NCBI RefSeq assembly: GCF_019904135.1
Contig: NZ_JAIOGQ010000019.1
Location: 32,016 to 96,015, forward strand
Direction: 5' to 3'
Source: Paenibacillus caui
Lineage (GTDB): Bacteria; Bacillota; Bacilli; Paenibacillales; Paenibacillaceae
Length of the DNA: 64,000 bases
Shown: in pieces, positions 8,748 through 17,809 of the stretch
Numbering within the stretch: position 1 is the stretch's first letter
How the letters are laid out: the number at the start of each line of letters is the position of its first letter
Program-made: the position numbers and the translations under genes
The notes under the pieces: model-generated
What the model saw: the letters and a program-made list of their open reading frames with translations, nothing else
The model's database searches: none
What the model was told of the DNA's origin: nothing

Positions 8748-10007
8748 ATGGTAACGGTCCAAAATAATCAAAAGCAAGGCGGCAGAAACGGACGATCCAG
8801 CCGGAAAAACACGATAGCCTTATGGCTCTTAACGTTGGCCGTGTTTGCCATCGGCACCGCCGAGCTGCTGCCGATGGGACTGCTGCTGCCTATAGCGAGC
8901 GAAACCGGGGTGACGATTCCCGCCGCCGGCATGCTTGTGACCGGCTACGCGCTTGGCGTTGTATTCGGCGGGCCGGTGTTGTCAGCGATGACCGGGAGAC
9001 TGTCCCGTAAAATGGTGATGGGCTCTTTCCTCGGATTATTTATGATTGGCGGCTTGCTTTGCACGTTTGCACCTTCGTATACGGTGCTGTTCGCAGGCAG
9101 GATTATCAGTTCTTTGGCGCAAGGCACCCTGTACGGCATTATTGTCGTCACGGCCAAGGATTTGGCTCAGCCCGGCAAGGAAGGAAGCAACATCGCGATG
9201 GTTGGAACCGGACTGACCCTGGCCGTCATCCTTGGCGCTCCGCTTGGCACCCTCCTTGGCGAGTGGCTTGGATGGCGCATGCCGTTTCTGGCGGTCACCT
9301 TGCTTTCACTTGCTACATTGCTCGGCATGCTGAAATGGATTCCTGATTTGCCGCGTGCCCAAGGCGTATCTTTAAGCAAGCAGCTGCGCACCGTCAGCAG
9401 CCCCGCCTTCGTGCTGGTCCTTCTAATGACCGTGTTCGGAGCCGGCGGCACGTTTGCCGCGTTTACCTATATCACTCCCATTCTGAAGCACATATCCGGC
9501 TTTTCAGGCGGTTCCATCTCCCTCATTTTGCTTGTTTTCGGCTTGGGCAGCGTAATCGGCAACCTGCTTGGCGGCAGGCTGGCCGACAGACGGCTGCTGC
9601 CTGCCCTGTTTGGCGGCATGGCGCTGCTCGCGGCGTCCATGGCGATATTTTCCTGGACGAGTCACGGGCAAACTGCCGCAATTGTCACCGTCTTTATTTG
9701 GGGCGTTGCCGCTTACAGCATTATTGCGCCTCTCAATATGCGGGTTCTGCAGAAAGCGGGGGATGCTCAGGAACTGGCATCGACGCTTAACATTTCAGCA
9801 TTCAATATGGGGAATGCGATCGGCGCATTCGTCGGCGGAATGGTGATCGATAGTCCGCTGGGCTTGCCTGCAGTGCCATGGACAGCTTCACTGGTCACGC
9901 TGATCGGCCTCCTGCTCACGATATGGAGCATGAGCCTGGACCGGCGGGCCGTACGGCCTGTTCAATGCTCAGAGAGCTGCCCGGCAGCTCAAAGCTCCGC
10001 TTGCTGA
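8748..10007 (+). CDS. MFS drug/sugar efflux transporter (DHA1 type)
   Basis: A 419-residue membrane protein with about twelve transmembrane helices, an N-terminal basic tail and the MFS loop 2-3 motif (GRLSRKMVM). The ELLPMGLLLPIASE start resembles AraJ/YdhP/CmlA-type exporters, which use proton exchange to expel drugs or sugars. A good ribosome site (AAGGAGATGATGAAC) precedes the ATG. It is co-transcribed with and probably controlled by the MerR protein upstream. The C-terminal tail (CSESCPAAQSSAC) is cysteine-rich and unusual. Substrate not predictable. Confidence 0.88.
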   Translation: MVTVQNNQKQGGRNGRSSRKNTIALWLLTLAVFAIGTAELLPMGLLLPIASETGVTIPAAGMLVTGYALGVVFGGPVLSAMTGRLSRKMVMGSFLGLFMIGGLLCTFAPSYTVLFAGRIISSLAQGTLYGIIVVTAKDLAQPGKEGSNIAMVGTGLTLAVILGAPLGTLLGEWLGWRMPFLAVTLLSLATLLGMLKWIPDLPRAQGVSLSKQLRTVSSPAFVLVLLMTVFGAGGTFAAFTYITPILKHISGFSGGSISLILLVFGLGSVIGNLLGGRLADRRLLPALFGGMALLAASMAIFSWTSHGQTAAIVTVFIWGVAAYSIIAPLNMRVLQKAGDAQELASTLNISAFNMGNAIGAFVGGMVIDSPLGLPAVPWTASLVTLIGLLLTIWSMSLDRRAVRPVQCSESCPAAQSSAC

Positions 10008-10016
10008 TTAAAATCA

Positions 10017-10475
10017 TTACGTTTGCCAGGTAAAGACGATATAATCAGTATTTACCGGTTCAAAACCTTCGCTGCGAAGGCATGCGGAAATTTGGCCGCG
10101 GTGATAGCTGCCATGCAGGGAGACATGGGTTAGAATATCCTGGATAGAGTTATGAAACTCCTGGCCCTTGCTGCTCCGGTAAGCAACGGATTTCATCAAG
10201 TCCTGTTCGGTGATTTGTTCCAAAAACGCCGCATAGCCGGCCTGATTTTCTGCGAGCAGCTTTTCACATTCCGCAAGACTAAACTCGGGCCAAATAGCCA
10301 TTTTAGAGCTGTCCTGTTCGCATAAACGGGTTAACCACACCTTTTCCGCAGAAAGCACATGAGCAAACAGAGTTACCACCTTCTCCGGCTGTCTGCTTAT
10401 AGACTGTAAAGCCTGAAGAATCTGCTGATTGGCCCAAGCGGCGTGCTCAAACATCCGAACGAACTGACTTTTCAT
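10017..10475 (-). CDS. DinB-family protein
   Basis: A 152-residue four-helix-bundle protein. Metal-binding histidines expected of the DinB/YfiT fold are visible: H11 (FEHAAWANQQIL), one in FAHVLSAEKVW and the pair in HVSLHGSYHRGQI. Relatives include thiol transferases and many proteins of unknown activity induced by stress. It is transcribed toward the MFS gene end with only a few bases between the stops. No terminator was seen in the gap. Confidence 0.85.
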   Translation of the reverse strand: MKSQFVRMFEHAAWANQQILQALQSISRQPEKVVTLFAHVLSAEKVWLTRLCEQDSSKMAIWPEFSLAECEKLLAENQAGYAAFLEQITEQDLMKSVAYRSSKGQEFHNSIQDILTHVSLHGSYHRGQISACLRSEGFEPVNTDYIVFTWQT

Positions 10476-10532
10476 AACAATCCCGCCTTTTTTTAGAAAA
10501 TTACCTTCCCAATCAAAATAATAATCTCTAAC

Positions 10533-11459
10533 CTACGGACCGTTCTCCCCTTCTGCCGGCGGCTGCAATGACTCAATCAAATATGCGGCACCATTCTTAT
10601 GAATAATCGTAACGGTGATGCCGGTCTGAAGAGCACTCATCGTCAATGGCTTGGCGGAATTTGGGCCGTAATACTGAGTATCCGCCGAAGTAGTAAGGGT
10701 TTCAGAAGCGGTTCCATGCTTGACGGTCAATTGGCCGCCCTTGATCGCTGTTAAGATGCCGAAGGTTACGTTACCATTCCATTTGGAGGACACGGAAGCT
10801 TCCTCTGCCACATAAGGAAGAGAATTGCTAAAAATCGACGCTATTTGGGCGCGAGTTAAAAGCTGACCCGGTTTGAACGTATTGTCTGTGAAGCCTTTAA
10901 CAATACCAAGGCTGACTGCCGCGTTGATATATCCCCGCAATGCGGTCCCATCCTCTCCGACATCGGTAAAAAGAGTAACGGCATCCGCCAAACGTTCGGC
11001 ATCCGCTTCATGTCCTATTGCGCGGATGATGAGCCGCGTAGCCCATTCGCGGCTTGCGGCTTGCTGGCCCCATAACTTTCCTTGGGCCGCAGTCTCTTCG
11101 TCAACATGGACCAGACCGTCTTTGATTGCCAAGGATACATAAGGGATGGCCCAAGTGTCCGCCGTTAACGCCGGGCTTTCAGAAGTCGCTGTTAACGCCT
11201 CATCCTCTTTGCCCATGAGCCTAATAGCCATCATGACGGCTTCCTGATGCGTAACGTAGTTTTGCGGCTTAAACGAACCGTCGGAGTTTCCAATCATTAT
11301 GCCCACCAAAGCCATTTTCGCAATGTACTTTTGTGCCCAAGGCGCTTCAGAAACATCTTTGAAAGTTACCGCTGCCGCTGAAGCAATTTGGGCAGCTAGA
11401 GCTAAAGAAAGCAGCACCGCTGCCGCTACCGAGGAGTTTCTAACGAAACTATTTTTCAT
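10533..11459 (-). CDS. S-layer homology (SLH) domain surface protein
   Basis: A 308-residue exported protein: signal peptide (about residues 1-29, ending ASAAA), then three SLH units. These are VTFKDVSEAPWAQKYIAKM with GSFKPQNYVTHQEAVMM, the unit ending in ASREWATRLIIRAIG, and LFTDVGEDGTALRGYINAA with NTFKPGQLLTRAQIASIF. SLH domains bind pyruvylated secondary wall polymer and hold proteins on the cell surface. The C-terminal 90 residues (WNGNVTFGILTAIKGGQLTV) look like a small beta domain of unknown role. Confidence 0.9.
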   Translation of the reverse strand: MKNSFVRNSSVAAAVLLSLALAAQIASAAAVTFKDVSEAPWAQKYIAKMALVGIMIGNSDGSFKPQNYVTHQEAVMMAIRLMGKEDEALTATSESPALTADTWAIPYVSLAIKDGLVHVDEETAAQGKLWGQQAASREWATRLIIRAIGHEADAERLADAVTLFTDVGEDGTALRGYINAAVSLGIVKGFTDNTFKPGQLLTRAQIASIFSNSLPYVAEEASVSSKWNGNVTFGILTAIKGGQLTVKHGTASETLTTSADTQYYGPNSAKPLTMSALQTGITVTIIHKNGAAYLIESLQPPAEGENGP

Positions 11460-11608
11460 AAGAGCCTCCCATTCCTATTTTTTGAATACCTGCTGCCGAA
11501 CTTATATTTTGGGAAGAATGATCAAACCTATTCTAGCAGTTTGCCTATTTTCCCTCAATTCATTTTCCATGATTTGAAGAGTAGAATCGAAAGAGGAGTT
11601 AAAAGCAT

Positions 11609-11641
11609 AAAAAAGAGCCCGATCCAAAAAATCAGGGCCCT
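11609..11641 (-). terminator. Terminator of the asparaginase gene
   Basis: A minus-strand stem AGGGCCCTGAT / ATCGGGCTCT with a bulge, followed by a T-run, 18 bases after the asparaginase stop. Confidence 0.65.
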
Positions 11642-11658
11642 GGTCTGGTCTTGTCTTG

Positions 11659-12672
11659 TTATTTAGCCGGATTCAGAACGAAATTGGCCTCGATCACGCC
11701 GATTTTATCGTTTCGGGCATTGAACACCGGGGCGTGGGCATAGGTCTCTAGCGCTTCGTATATGGAAGCGTCACCGACGCCTAGCTGTTTGAGCACTTCC
11801 ATCGCGGCAACGCCGGCGGCTCTGGCGGTTCCGTCTTCCGTTTTGATGGCGATGCCGATGCCCCGGTCAACGACGCCCAGGCACTGCACGCCTTCAGCGC
11901 CTGCCTTCGATACGAGATTGCCCCCAAAGGCGCGCATCAAATCCGTGTCCAGACGGCGCGTACCCGCGACCATTTCGGGATGCTGCATCATCGCTTTGCA
12001 GATCATGTCCAGCGCTTTCGCTCTTTCAGCGGGGCCGCTATATCCAGCAGGCCGGGCCAATCGCGCAAACCCAAGCGCGGTATTGTATAGCGGAAGCCGG
12101 TGCACCGGCACTCCGCAACCGTCTACGCTTAATTCAATATCCGCTAACGGGATATCGCATACGTCCGAAATCACCTGCAGGATTCGCTGCTGAACGGGAT
12201 GCGCCACTTCCCGGTAGGTGGAAGTGTCCTCTCCCATGTGAACAGCTGTCGCCAGCATGCCCGAATGCTTGCCGGAACAGTTGCTGAATACAGGGGTCAG
12301 CTCTTTGCCTTCCCGGATCAGCTGCTTGTAGCTTTCCTTGTCTCTGGGGACGTGCGTTCCGCATTGCAGGGCCGATTCTCCAAGATGGGCCCGTGACAAA
12401 ATATGAAGCACAGCTGACCGGTGGAAAGGCTCCCCGCTGTGGGAGGCGCAGCTGAGCGCTATGTCCGCCATGCTGTAGCCGAAGCTTTCCGCGGTTCCGG
12501 TTTCGAGAATGGGCACCGCCTGGAACGGCTTCATGGATGAACGCGGAAATGTTGGCCGGTACGGATCCCCGTACGAATACAGCAGCTTGCCTCCTGAATC
12601 GACCACCGCCACATGAATATCATGCGTACTTTCCAGATAATCACCGCGAAATACTTGAATCGCCTTGGACAT
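11659..12672 (-). CDS. Asparaginase (PF06089-type, asparaginase II)
   Basis: A 337-residue protein of the family typified by the Rhizobium etli thermolabile L-asparaginase, which hydrolyses asparagine to aspartate and ammonia. Diagnostic motifs are RSSMKPFQAVPILE (residues 45-58), SCASHSGEPFH, NCSGKHSGMLA and SVDGCGVPVHRLPL, which contain the Ser/Lys and Cys residues of the active site. It has no signal peptide and is cytoplasmic. It is a lone gene with its own terminator, divergent from the tautomerase gene. Confidence 0.9.
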   Translation of the reverse strand: MSKAIQVFRGDYLESTHDIHVAVVDSGGKLLYSYGDPYRPTFPRSSMKPFQAVPILETGTAESFGYSMADIALSCASHSGEPFHRSAVLHILSRAHLGESALQCGTHVPRDKESYKQLIREGKELTPVFSNCSGKHSGMLATAVHMGEDTSTYREVAHPVQQRILQVISDVCDIPLADIELSVDGCGVPVHRLPLYNTALGFARLARPAGYSGPAERAKALDMICKAMMQHPEMVAGTRRLDTDLMRAFGGNLVSKAGAEGVQCLGVVDRGIGIAIKTEDGTARAAGVAAMEVLKQLGVGDASIYEALETYAHAPVFNARNDKIGVIEANFVLNPAK

Positions 12673-12883
12673 GATTTTATTTTCCCCTTTGCCGACTTAT
12701 GTAAGATTGTCTCTCGGAAGAAAACAGTTTTGCAGCATATTTTTTTAATTCCGGTATGTTCCTTGATTATACACCGAATAGAAAATAGAGGCATACGCCT
12801 ACAGGTAAATCATGTTAAAATCAGTGTGAAACAGAAAATCGTTAGTCAAAATGAGATGAGATGAGAAAGGTGAGATGAGAAGC

Positions 12884-13273
12884 ATGGCTCAAGTCAAAAT
12901 TTTTGGTCTAAAGGACCATCTGAACCCCATAAAAGAAAGGTTTTCGGAAATCATTCATTCTTGCGTAGTTGAAGCTTTCCACTTCCCGCCAGATAAGAAG
13001 TTTCACCGTTTTTTTGCAATGGATAAAGACGATTTTTATTACGCTCCCGGACGAACAGATGCCTATACGATCATTGAAATCAGCATATTTGAAGGACGTT
13101 CGGCCGAATCGAAGAAACAATTCATACGCCTGCTTTTTGAACGGATTCACAGCGAATTACAGATATCTCCGCAAGATATTGAAATCACCATCTTTGAGAC
13201 GCCTAAATCCAATTGGGGAATAAGAGGGCTGCCTGGAGATGAACTTCAGTTAAACTACAAGGTGGACGTTTGA
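12884..13273 (+). CDS. Tautomerase-family protein
   Basis: A 129-residue protein from the ATG at 12884, the start that matches the family (MAQVKIFGLKDHL); an ATG at 12875 directly abuts the Shine-Dalgarno. Motifs such as FHRFFAMDKDDFYY, YTIIEISIFEGRS and ETPKSNWGIRGLPGDE are typical of a stand-alone Bacillota tautomerase/MIF-fold group. The usual catalytic N-terminal proline of tautomerases is an alanine here, so the activity is uncertain. Monocistronic with a terminator. Confidence 0.85.
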   Translation: MAQVKIFGLKDHLNPIKERFSEIIHSCVVEAFHFPPDKKFHRFFAMDKDDFYYAPGRTDAYTIIEISIFEGRSAESKKQFIRLLFERIHSELQISPQDIEITIFETPKSNWGIRGLPGDELQLNYKVDV

Positions 13274-13281
13274 AAAGATAA

Positions 13282-13319
13282 AATTAGGGCTGCCGCCTGT
13301 GGTTGTCCTAATTTTTTTG
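13282..13319 (+). terminator. Terminator after the tautomerase gene
   Basis: Stem AATTAGG / CCTAATT around an 18-base loop, followed by seven T residues, beginning 9 bases after the stop codon. Confidence 0.75.
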
Positions 13320-13327
13320 CCGCAGTT

Positions 13328-14196
13328 TTACGCCAATTCAATCCTGCTCCCGATCACAATACATTTACCGTTTTTGCCGTGTCCCAGCTCGTTCGTTTTC
13401 ACAATAGGGATTTCGTTTCCGGCGGTCATTTCCTCTATATATTCCTGTACGACCGGAAGTTCCCCGTGCTGTTCCAGCTCGGTGAACGAGCCGAGTATGA
13501 TTCCTTTACACTTGTCAAAATAGCCCAGCTGCCCGAGCTGCCCACTAAAGATGCAATTCTGCCCGCTCGTCCGCCCAAACTCTCCAGAAAGATGATTGTC
13601 TCCGCAGGATCTGGAATGAAACGCGTTCCCGCCAGCTTCAGAAAACAGCGGATGTTCCCTCCGATGACAGTCCCCTGCATCCGGTCTCCACGAATCCAGC
13701 GATAATTGAAATCGTACAAATCCCGGCTTTCCTCAAACAACGTCCCGAAAAACCGCCGCCTCTGTTCCCCGCTCTCGTCATAAACCAGATTCATAACCTG
13801 ATAATGAAAGGCGGGCACATGGCTTGCCGCATAAATAGCATTCAAGATGACGGACAAATCGCTCAAGCCGAAAAACGGCTTCCGACTTGCCCGGATCACC
13901 TCAAAGTCCACAAAAGGCAGAATCTGATTCGCCGAATCGCCGCCGGAAATATCAAAAATCGCGCTAATGCCAGGGTCCGAAAACAGTTTATTCAATTCCT
14001 GCGCGCGTTCCGCCGGGCTGCCGCTAAAATAGCTGTCTTTCCTCATTAAAGTTGATGCGCACTTGGGTCTAACTCCAAATCCGTTCAAACAACGGATTAA
14101 TTCATCCAGCTGAGGCTTGAAGTCAGGCCTGAGCCCGTCAGAACAGGCGATCAAACCCACTTGGCTGCCTGGGGCAAGTGTAAAGCTTCGATCCAT
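13328..14196 (-). pseudogene. LD-carboxypeptidase (S66 family), one-base frameshift
   Basis: S66 peptidases trim or recycle murein peptides, or cleave peptide antibiotics such as microcin C (MccF subgroup), with a Ser-Glu-His triad. The first 223 codons give the N-terminal domain with the nucleophile region (FFGLSDLSVILNAIY) and IIFLESLGGRAGRIASL. The frame then leaves the family sequence at about 13527. Shifting by one base restores it (QLGQLGYFDKCKGIILGSF, then NELGHGKNGKCIVIGSR with the catalytic His) to a TAA at 13328-13330. A missing G in a GGG run explains it. Repaired length is 289 residues. This is either real inactivation or a homopolymer sequencing error. Confidence 0.85.
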
Positions 14197-14314
14197 AGCA
14201 AAGTTCCTTTCCTAACGCGGCGGTTTTCCGGCACGTTCTTTTATAAAACAGTAATCAGCCCCAAGTAAGCAACTTTCATCATGATGAGCTCCTTAACGTT
14301 TTTGAAAGTTCGGT

Positions 14315-14641
14315 CTAATCTCCGTTTATGTCATTCTCTGCCTTCTCAAAGCACAAATTGACCGTTCTTCCATTCGATCGGGTACGATGCAGCACATTGG
14401 CTTTAACGGTATACACATCGCCCGGCTTTAAAGAAACGGTCTCCTGATCTTCAAAATCAATAAACAACTCGCCTTCCAATACTAGAAACAGCTCATCACA
14501 ATCCTCATGCTTATGCCAATGAAAGTCTCCCGATATGACTGCAGCCCGGACAACATGATCGTTCACTTCGCCAACCACAACATTGGCGTAATCATGAATC
14601 CCCTTGGTCCATTCATAAATGTTCATTTTAGCTGGTTGCAT
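14315..14641 (-). CDS. Cupin-domain protein
   Basis: A 108-residue single cupin barrel. The first motif is visible as HWHKHEDCDELFLVLEGEL (two His and a Glu as metal ligands) and the second as LKPGDVYTVKANVLHRT. Small cupins of this kind bind metal or small ligands and often have no known activity. It follows the ACT protein gene by 15 bases and ends the phosphatase-ACT-cupin run. Confidence 0.85.
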   Translation of the reverse strand: MQPAKMNIYEWTKGIHDYANVVVGEVNDHVVRAAVISGDFHWHKHEDCDELFLVLEGELFIDFEDQETVSLKPGDVYTVKANVLHRTRSNGRTVNLCFEKAENDINGD

Positions 14642-14656
14642 CCTTTTTCCACCTTC

Positions 14657-15049
14657 CTATAGGTTATGTAAAATTTCATGGCCTTCATCGGCGAGCGTCC
14701 GGATCGCCTGCTCCGTCTTGTCCGTCTTGACCAGCAAGTAGTCCGTATCGTAAGTGGAGATAGCAAATATACTTATATTTTGCTCGGCTAAAGGCCGGGT
14801 TAACATGTTTAGAATGCCTGTCAAACTGAAATCAAGCGGCCCTTCAACCTTAAAGCAGCTCCATGATTTTTCGATATGCTCCAGTCCTTCTCCCGGTATT
14901 TGTTCTTCCTTGCATACGATGGACAACTCGTCAGGTGTATAGGTGATCGACAACAATCCCCCAACGGGAGCCGCAGCCCACCGGGGGATTTCCTCGTTTG
15001 GACTTAATTTGACAATACCGTATTTCTCTTCCAGCAATAATAGTTTCAT
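14657..15049 (-). CDS. ACT-domain protein
   Basis: A 130-residue protein related to small stand-alone ACT proteins of the YP_/CASTOR-like type. The C-terminal half (DFSLTGILNMLTRPLAEQ, then ISIFAISTYDTDYLLVKT) is the ligand-binding ACT fold, which typically senses amino acids. Its ATG overlaps the stop of the phosphatase gene by four bases (15046-15049), so the two are translationally coupled. Ligand unknown. Confidence 0.85.
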   Translation of the reverse strand: MKLLLLEEKYGIVKLSPNEEIPRWAAAPVGGLLSITYTPDELSIVCKEEQIPGEGLEHIEKSWSCFKVEGPLDFSLTGILNMLTRPLAEQNISIFAISTYDTDYLLVKTDKTEQAIRTLADEGHEILHNL

Positions 15050-15633
15050 GGCTTCTCCTTTCCGTCATCCCATATTCTTTCAACGCTCTCCAGTTGATTC
15101 TGATCAAAAGTCAGTTTATAGATGTCCGGCATCGAGCTGCGCTTCCAGAATTCATATCCGAAAGCGGAATGATAATAATTCAAAATGATCGTCATGATAT
15201 TGCCGTGAGTTCCGATGACGATGTTCTTGCCCCGGTATTCTTCCAGCATTGTTTCGATAACCGGGATGGACCTGGCCTGAGCCTCTCTTGTCGATTCCCC
15301 GCCTTCAAGCGCAAAGTCGATGTTTACAAAAGATTCTTCTATGCCCTTCAGTATTTCAGCCCAGTCTGCCTCGTGCTCCAGCCCTTTGATCGGCCTTTCT
15401 CGCAACTCCTCATATTGGATGATCGGCAGTCCTTTCTGCTCAGCTAAATACTGCAAGGTCTGCACGGCTCTAGCATAAGAACTGGAGGCGATATAATCCA
15501 CTTTAATTCCGCTCAGCACATCGGCGACCTTCATGGAAGCTGCCCATCCTTCTTCAGAGAGCCCTCTGGTTTGCTCTTGTCCGAATCTAAAAGGAGACTC
15601 AGCATGTCTTACCATATAAATCGTAGTTTTCAT
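15046..15633 (-). CDS. Histidine phosphatase (phosphoglycerate mutase-like)
   Basis: A 195-residue protein from the ATG at 15633, which has GGAGATCTTTC before it; a longer frame to 15702 has no good site. The catalytic RHAES motif is at residues 8-12 (IYMVRHAESPFR), and the second catalytic histidine in VIGTHGNIMTIIL. Family members dephosphorylate sugar phosphates or nucleotides through a phosphohistidine. It is coupled to the ACT protein gene downstream. Substrate unknown. Confidence 0.85.
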   Translation of the reverse strand: MKTTIYMVRHAESPFRFGQEQTRGLSEEGWAASMKVADVLSGIKVDYIASSSYARAVQTLQYLAEQKGLPIIQYEELRERPIKGLEHEADWAEILKGIEESFVNIDFALEGGESTREAQARSIPVIETMLEEYRGKNIVIGTHGNIMTIILNYYHSAFGYEFWKRSSMPDIYKLTFDQNQLESVERIWDDGKEKP

Positions 15634-15989
15634 TGAAAGATCTCCACAGCGATAAGTGTCCTTCTGAAACTTTATTTTCCAGAATCGGGCAGGTTTTTGC
15701 AAGTCAATATTTAAAATAATATGGCGATGTCATAATCCTTGGTTGAAAATCAATGCAACCTGCAGAGAATCTCCGCACTGATTTTGTATGCCGGAAGCGG
15801 CTAATTCGGATCCCGTTTCAGGATCCTATAGTGAAGGAAACCCGTACATTTACATATACATCCATATTATACGTTCGTTTTCTATTATGTATTTCGTAGA
15901 AATCGAGATGATTTTGTTGCCTAATCGCAAAAAATTAGATATAATAACAAACGTTATCGAAGATCCGATGAATTCTGGATGGTGGTAGT
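15634..15989. other. Intergenic region, no gene seen
   Basis: This divergent gap must hold the promoters of the phosphatase run and the DUF2294 gene. The only structure seen is a repeated GGATCC (GGATCCCGTTTCAGGATCC near 15811), which could fold but has no T-tract. Confidence 0.4.
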
Positions 15990-16331
15990 ATGACCCTTCT
16001 GGACAGTAACGAAAGCAAGAAAAAGATGTGCCAGATTTATAATGAAATTTCGAAGGAACTGTTCGGTTTCGGCACTACTCTGCTGCGGGTAACCGTAGAA
16101 GGAAATATCGCCACCCTGTATGCGAAACACCGTCGTTCTCCCCGTTCGGCGGCACTGGAAGATGAAGCGCCCGGCTTGAAGCTGGAAGTGGACTTCCGGA
16201 TGTCGCACCTCTACAAGAGAAAGTTTCGCAAGAAGCTCTCAGAGATGGGGCTGGATATTGAAACGGTGCTGCGCGACTATGACGCGGCCACGCAGTGGGC
16301 AGTCACTAACGTTATTTTGCGCGATACTTAA
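15990..16331 (+). CDS. DUF2294 / MpsC-like protein
   Basis: A 113-residue protein. The order of features (YNEISKELFGFGTTLLRVT, then EGNIATLYAKHRR, then LKLEVDFRMSHLYKRKFRKK, and the end VLRDYDAATQWAVTNVIL) matches the small DUF2294 proteins, some members of which are called MpsC for a proposed role with a sodium or bicarbonate transport system. No transport partner is encoded nearby. It is followed by a strong terminator. Function here is unknown. Confidence 0.65.
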   Translation: MTLLDSNESKKKMCQIYNEISKELFGFGTTLLRVTVEGNIATLYAKHRRSPRSAALEDEAPGLKLEVDFRMSHLYKRKFRKKLSEMGLDIETVLRDYDAATQWAVTNVILRDT

Positions 16332-16422
16332 GACAATCTAATAGGAAGGATTTTTCTTTTTGATCTATCTTAAAGGAAGACCTTTACCGATCGCAGCGGG
16401 TGTCGCTTTACTTTGTTTACAA

Positions 16423-16466
16423 AGAAAAGTGTTCTTGTTTTTACAAGAATACTTTTCTTTTTTTAT
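16423..16466 (+). terminator. Strong terminator before the purine operon
   Basis: A 15-bp stem AGAAAAGTGTTCTTG / CAAGAATACTTTTCT (one G-U pair) with loop TTTTTA, then a run of T. It most simply ends the DUF2294 transcript 90 bases upstream; it could also act as an attenuator for the operon starting at 16621, but no riboswitch aptamer was recognised before it. Confidence 0.8.
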
Positions 16467-16561
16467 AAAGGAACGCATGTTCCTATTCCATTCAGGGGGT
16501 GCATGAAATAGGAAATTCGCGTTAAAAGCTGGATCATACTGGAACCAATTAGAGAACGCCT

Positions 16562-16598
16562 GATGCTTCACAAAACCAAAGCTTATGCTTCACAAAAC
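16562..16598 (+). repeat. Direct repeat of 14 bases before the ABC operon
   Basis: ATGCTTCACAAAAC occurs at 16563-16576 and 16585-16598, a 22-base period (two helical turns), just before the Shine-Dalgarno of the binding-protein gene. It may be a tandem operator or a local duplication. Confidence 0.6.
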
Positions 16599-16620
16599 TT
16601 TTAGAAGGAGAAAAAAAACA

Positions 16621-17709
16621 ATGAAAAAACTGATGAGCGGACTGCTCTCCATGACACTAGCTTCTGTTCTACTTGCCGGCTGCGGCGGCGGGAAAGCCGA
16701 TAACGGCGCATCCCCATCCGCATCTGCTTCCGACTCCAATGCCAAGGGCGAACCGACCAAACTCGTCATTTCCACCTGGGGATTCTCGGAAGACTTTTTC
16801 AAGAAAGAAGTGTATGAGCCTTTCGAGAAAGCACACAACGTCAAAATCGTAACGGAGATCGGCAACAACGCCGAGCGCTTGAACAAAATCCGTCAGGGCA
16901 GCTCCGATGTGGACATTATGTATCTGTCCGACTACTATGCACAGCAAGCCATTGACGAAGGGCTGTTCGAAACGATTGACCGCAGCAAAATCTCGAATCT
17001 CGATAACATTTACGATATCGCCAAGGCTCCGCTTGGGGAACAATACGGGCCAGCCTACACCATTGGCCGTCTGGGTATTGCCTATAATTCGGATATGGTG
17101 AAACAAGATGTCACATCGTGGAGCGATTTGTGGAGCCCGGAATTTAAGAACAATGTTACCATGCCTAACATTACAACTACATCCGGACCGATGATCATCG
17201 ACATCGCCTCCAAAGTGGCAGGTCAGCAAACACTCAATGAAGACGCCGCATTTGCCAAGCTGAAGGAACTCAACCCTAGCGTCGTTAAATATTACGGCAA
17301 GACTTCCGAGTTCGTAAATATGTTCTCCCAACAAGAAATTGCCGGCGGACCGATCATGGAAATGTACTTTAAAGATTTGAAAGCCGCTGTTCCCGGCGCG
17401 AAATTCGTCGCTCCTAAAGAAGGCGCGTATGCGGTCATGAACACGGTCAACATCGTGAAAGGCAGCAAAAATAAAGAGCTGGCCGAGGAATTCATCAACT
17501 GGCATCTGAGCAAGGAAGTCCAGGAGAAATCAGCCAAGGCTAAAGTCGATTCACCGGTAAACACGCAGGTTCAGCTTGCTGGCGATGAAACGGAAGGCGT
17601 CACATACGGCGCAGATGTCATCAATAAACTTGTTAAGCTTGACATGAAATATGTCAATGAAAACATTAAAAATTGGACAGACCGCTGGAACCGCGAACTG
17701 GCCCAGTAA
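16621..17709 (+). CDS. ABC transporter substrate-binding lipoprotein (PotD/extracellular family 1-like)
   Basis: A 362-residue lipoprotein from the ATG at 16621 (Shine-Dalgarno AGAAGGAG); the upstream ATG at 16585 lies in a repeat. The lipobox SVLLAGC ends at Cys21, followed by a Ser/Asn-rich linker and a periplasmic-binding fold (DIMYLSDYYAQQAIDEGLFE; AYNSDMVKQDVTSWSDLW). This order resembles PotD-type polyamine-binding proteins, but the genes around it (nucleoside hydrolase, adenine deaminase) make a purine nucleoside or base the likelier ligand; that is inference. It captures ligand outside the membrane for the permeases at 18773-20388. Confidence 0.85.
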   Translation: MKKLMSGLLSMTLASVLLAGCGGGKADNGASPSASASDSNAKGEPTKLVISTWGFSEDFFKKEVYEPFEKAHNVKIVTEIGNNAERLNKIRQGSSDVDIMYLSDYYAQQAIDEGLFETIDRSKISNLDNIYDIAKAPLGEQYGPAYTIGRLGIAYNSDMVKQDVTSWSDLWSPEFKNNVTMPNITTTSGPMIIDIASKVAGQQTLNEDAAFAKLKELNPSVVKYYGKTSEFVNMFSQQEIAGGPIMEMYFKDLKAAVPGAKFVAPKEGAYAVMNTVNIVKGSKNKELAEEFINWHLSKEVQEKSAKAKVDSPVNTQVQLAGDETEGVTYGADVINKLVKLDMKYVNENIKNWTDRWNRELAQ

Positions 17710-17744
17710 TGGATGCGTTTGAATAATCGAACACCCCTTCCACG

Positions 17745-17786
17745 TTGCATCCGCCGTACCCCGGCGGATGCAACTCTATTCTTTTT
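17745..17786 (+). terminator. Intercistronic hairpin, probable attenuator
   Basis: Perfect 12-bp stem TTGCATCCGCCG / CGGCGGATGCAA with a 5-base loop, followed by CTCTATTCTTTTTG. Lying between the binding-protein gene and the rest of the operon, it would make the binding protein more abundant than the permeases by partial termination or by 3'-end protection. Confidence 0.7.
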
Positions 17787-17809
17787 GAAAAATGGAGACG
17801 TGAGCCCTT

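Noticed and set aside
16332..16620. Purine riboswitch before the adenine/nucleoside operon
   Set aside because: The conserved purine aptamer core could not be found; the only clear structure is a terminator that fits the upstream gene.
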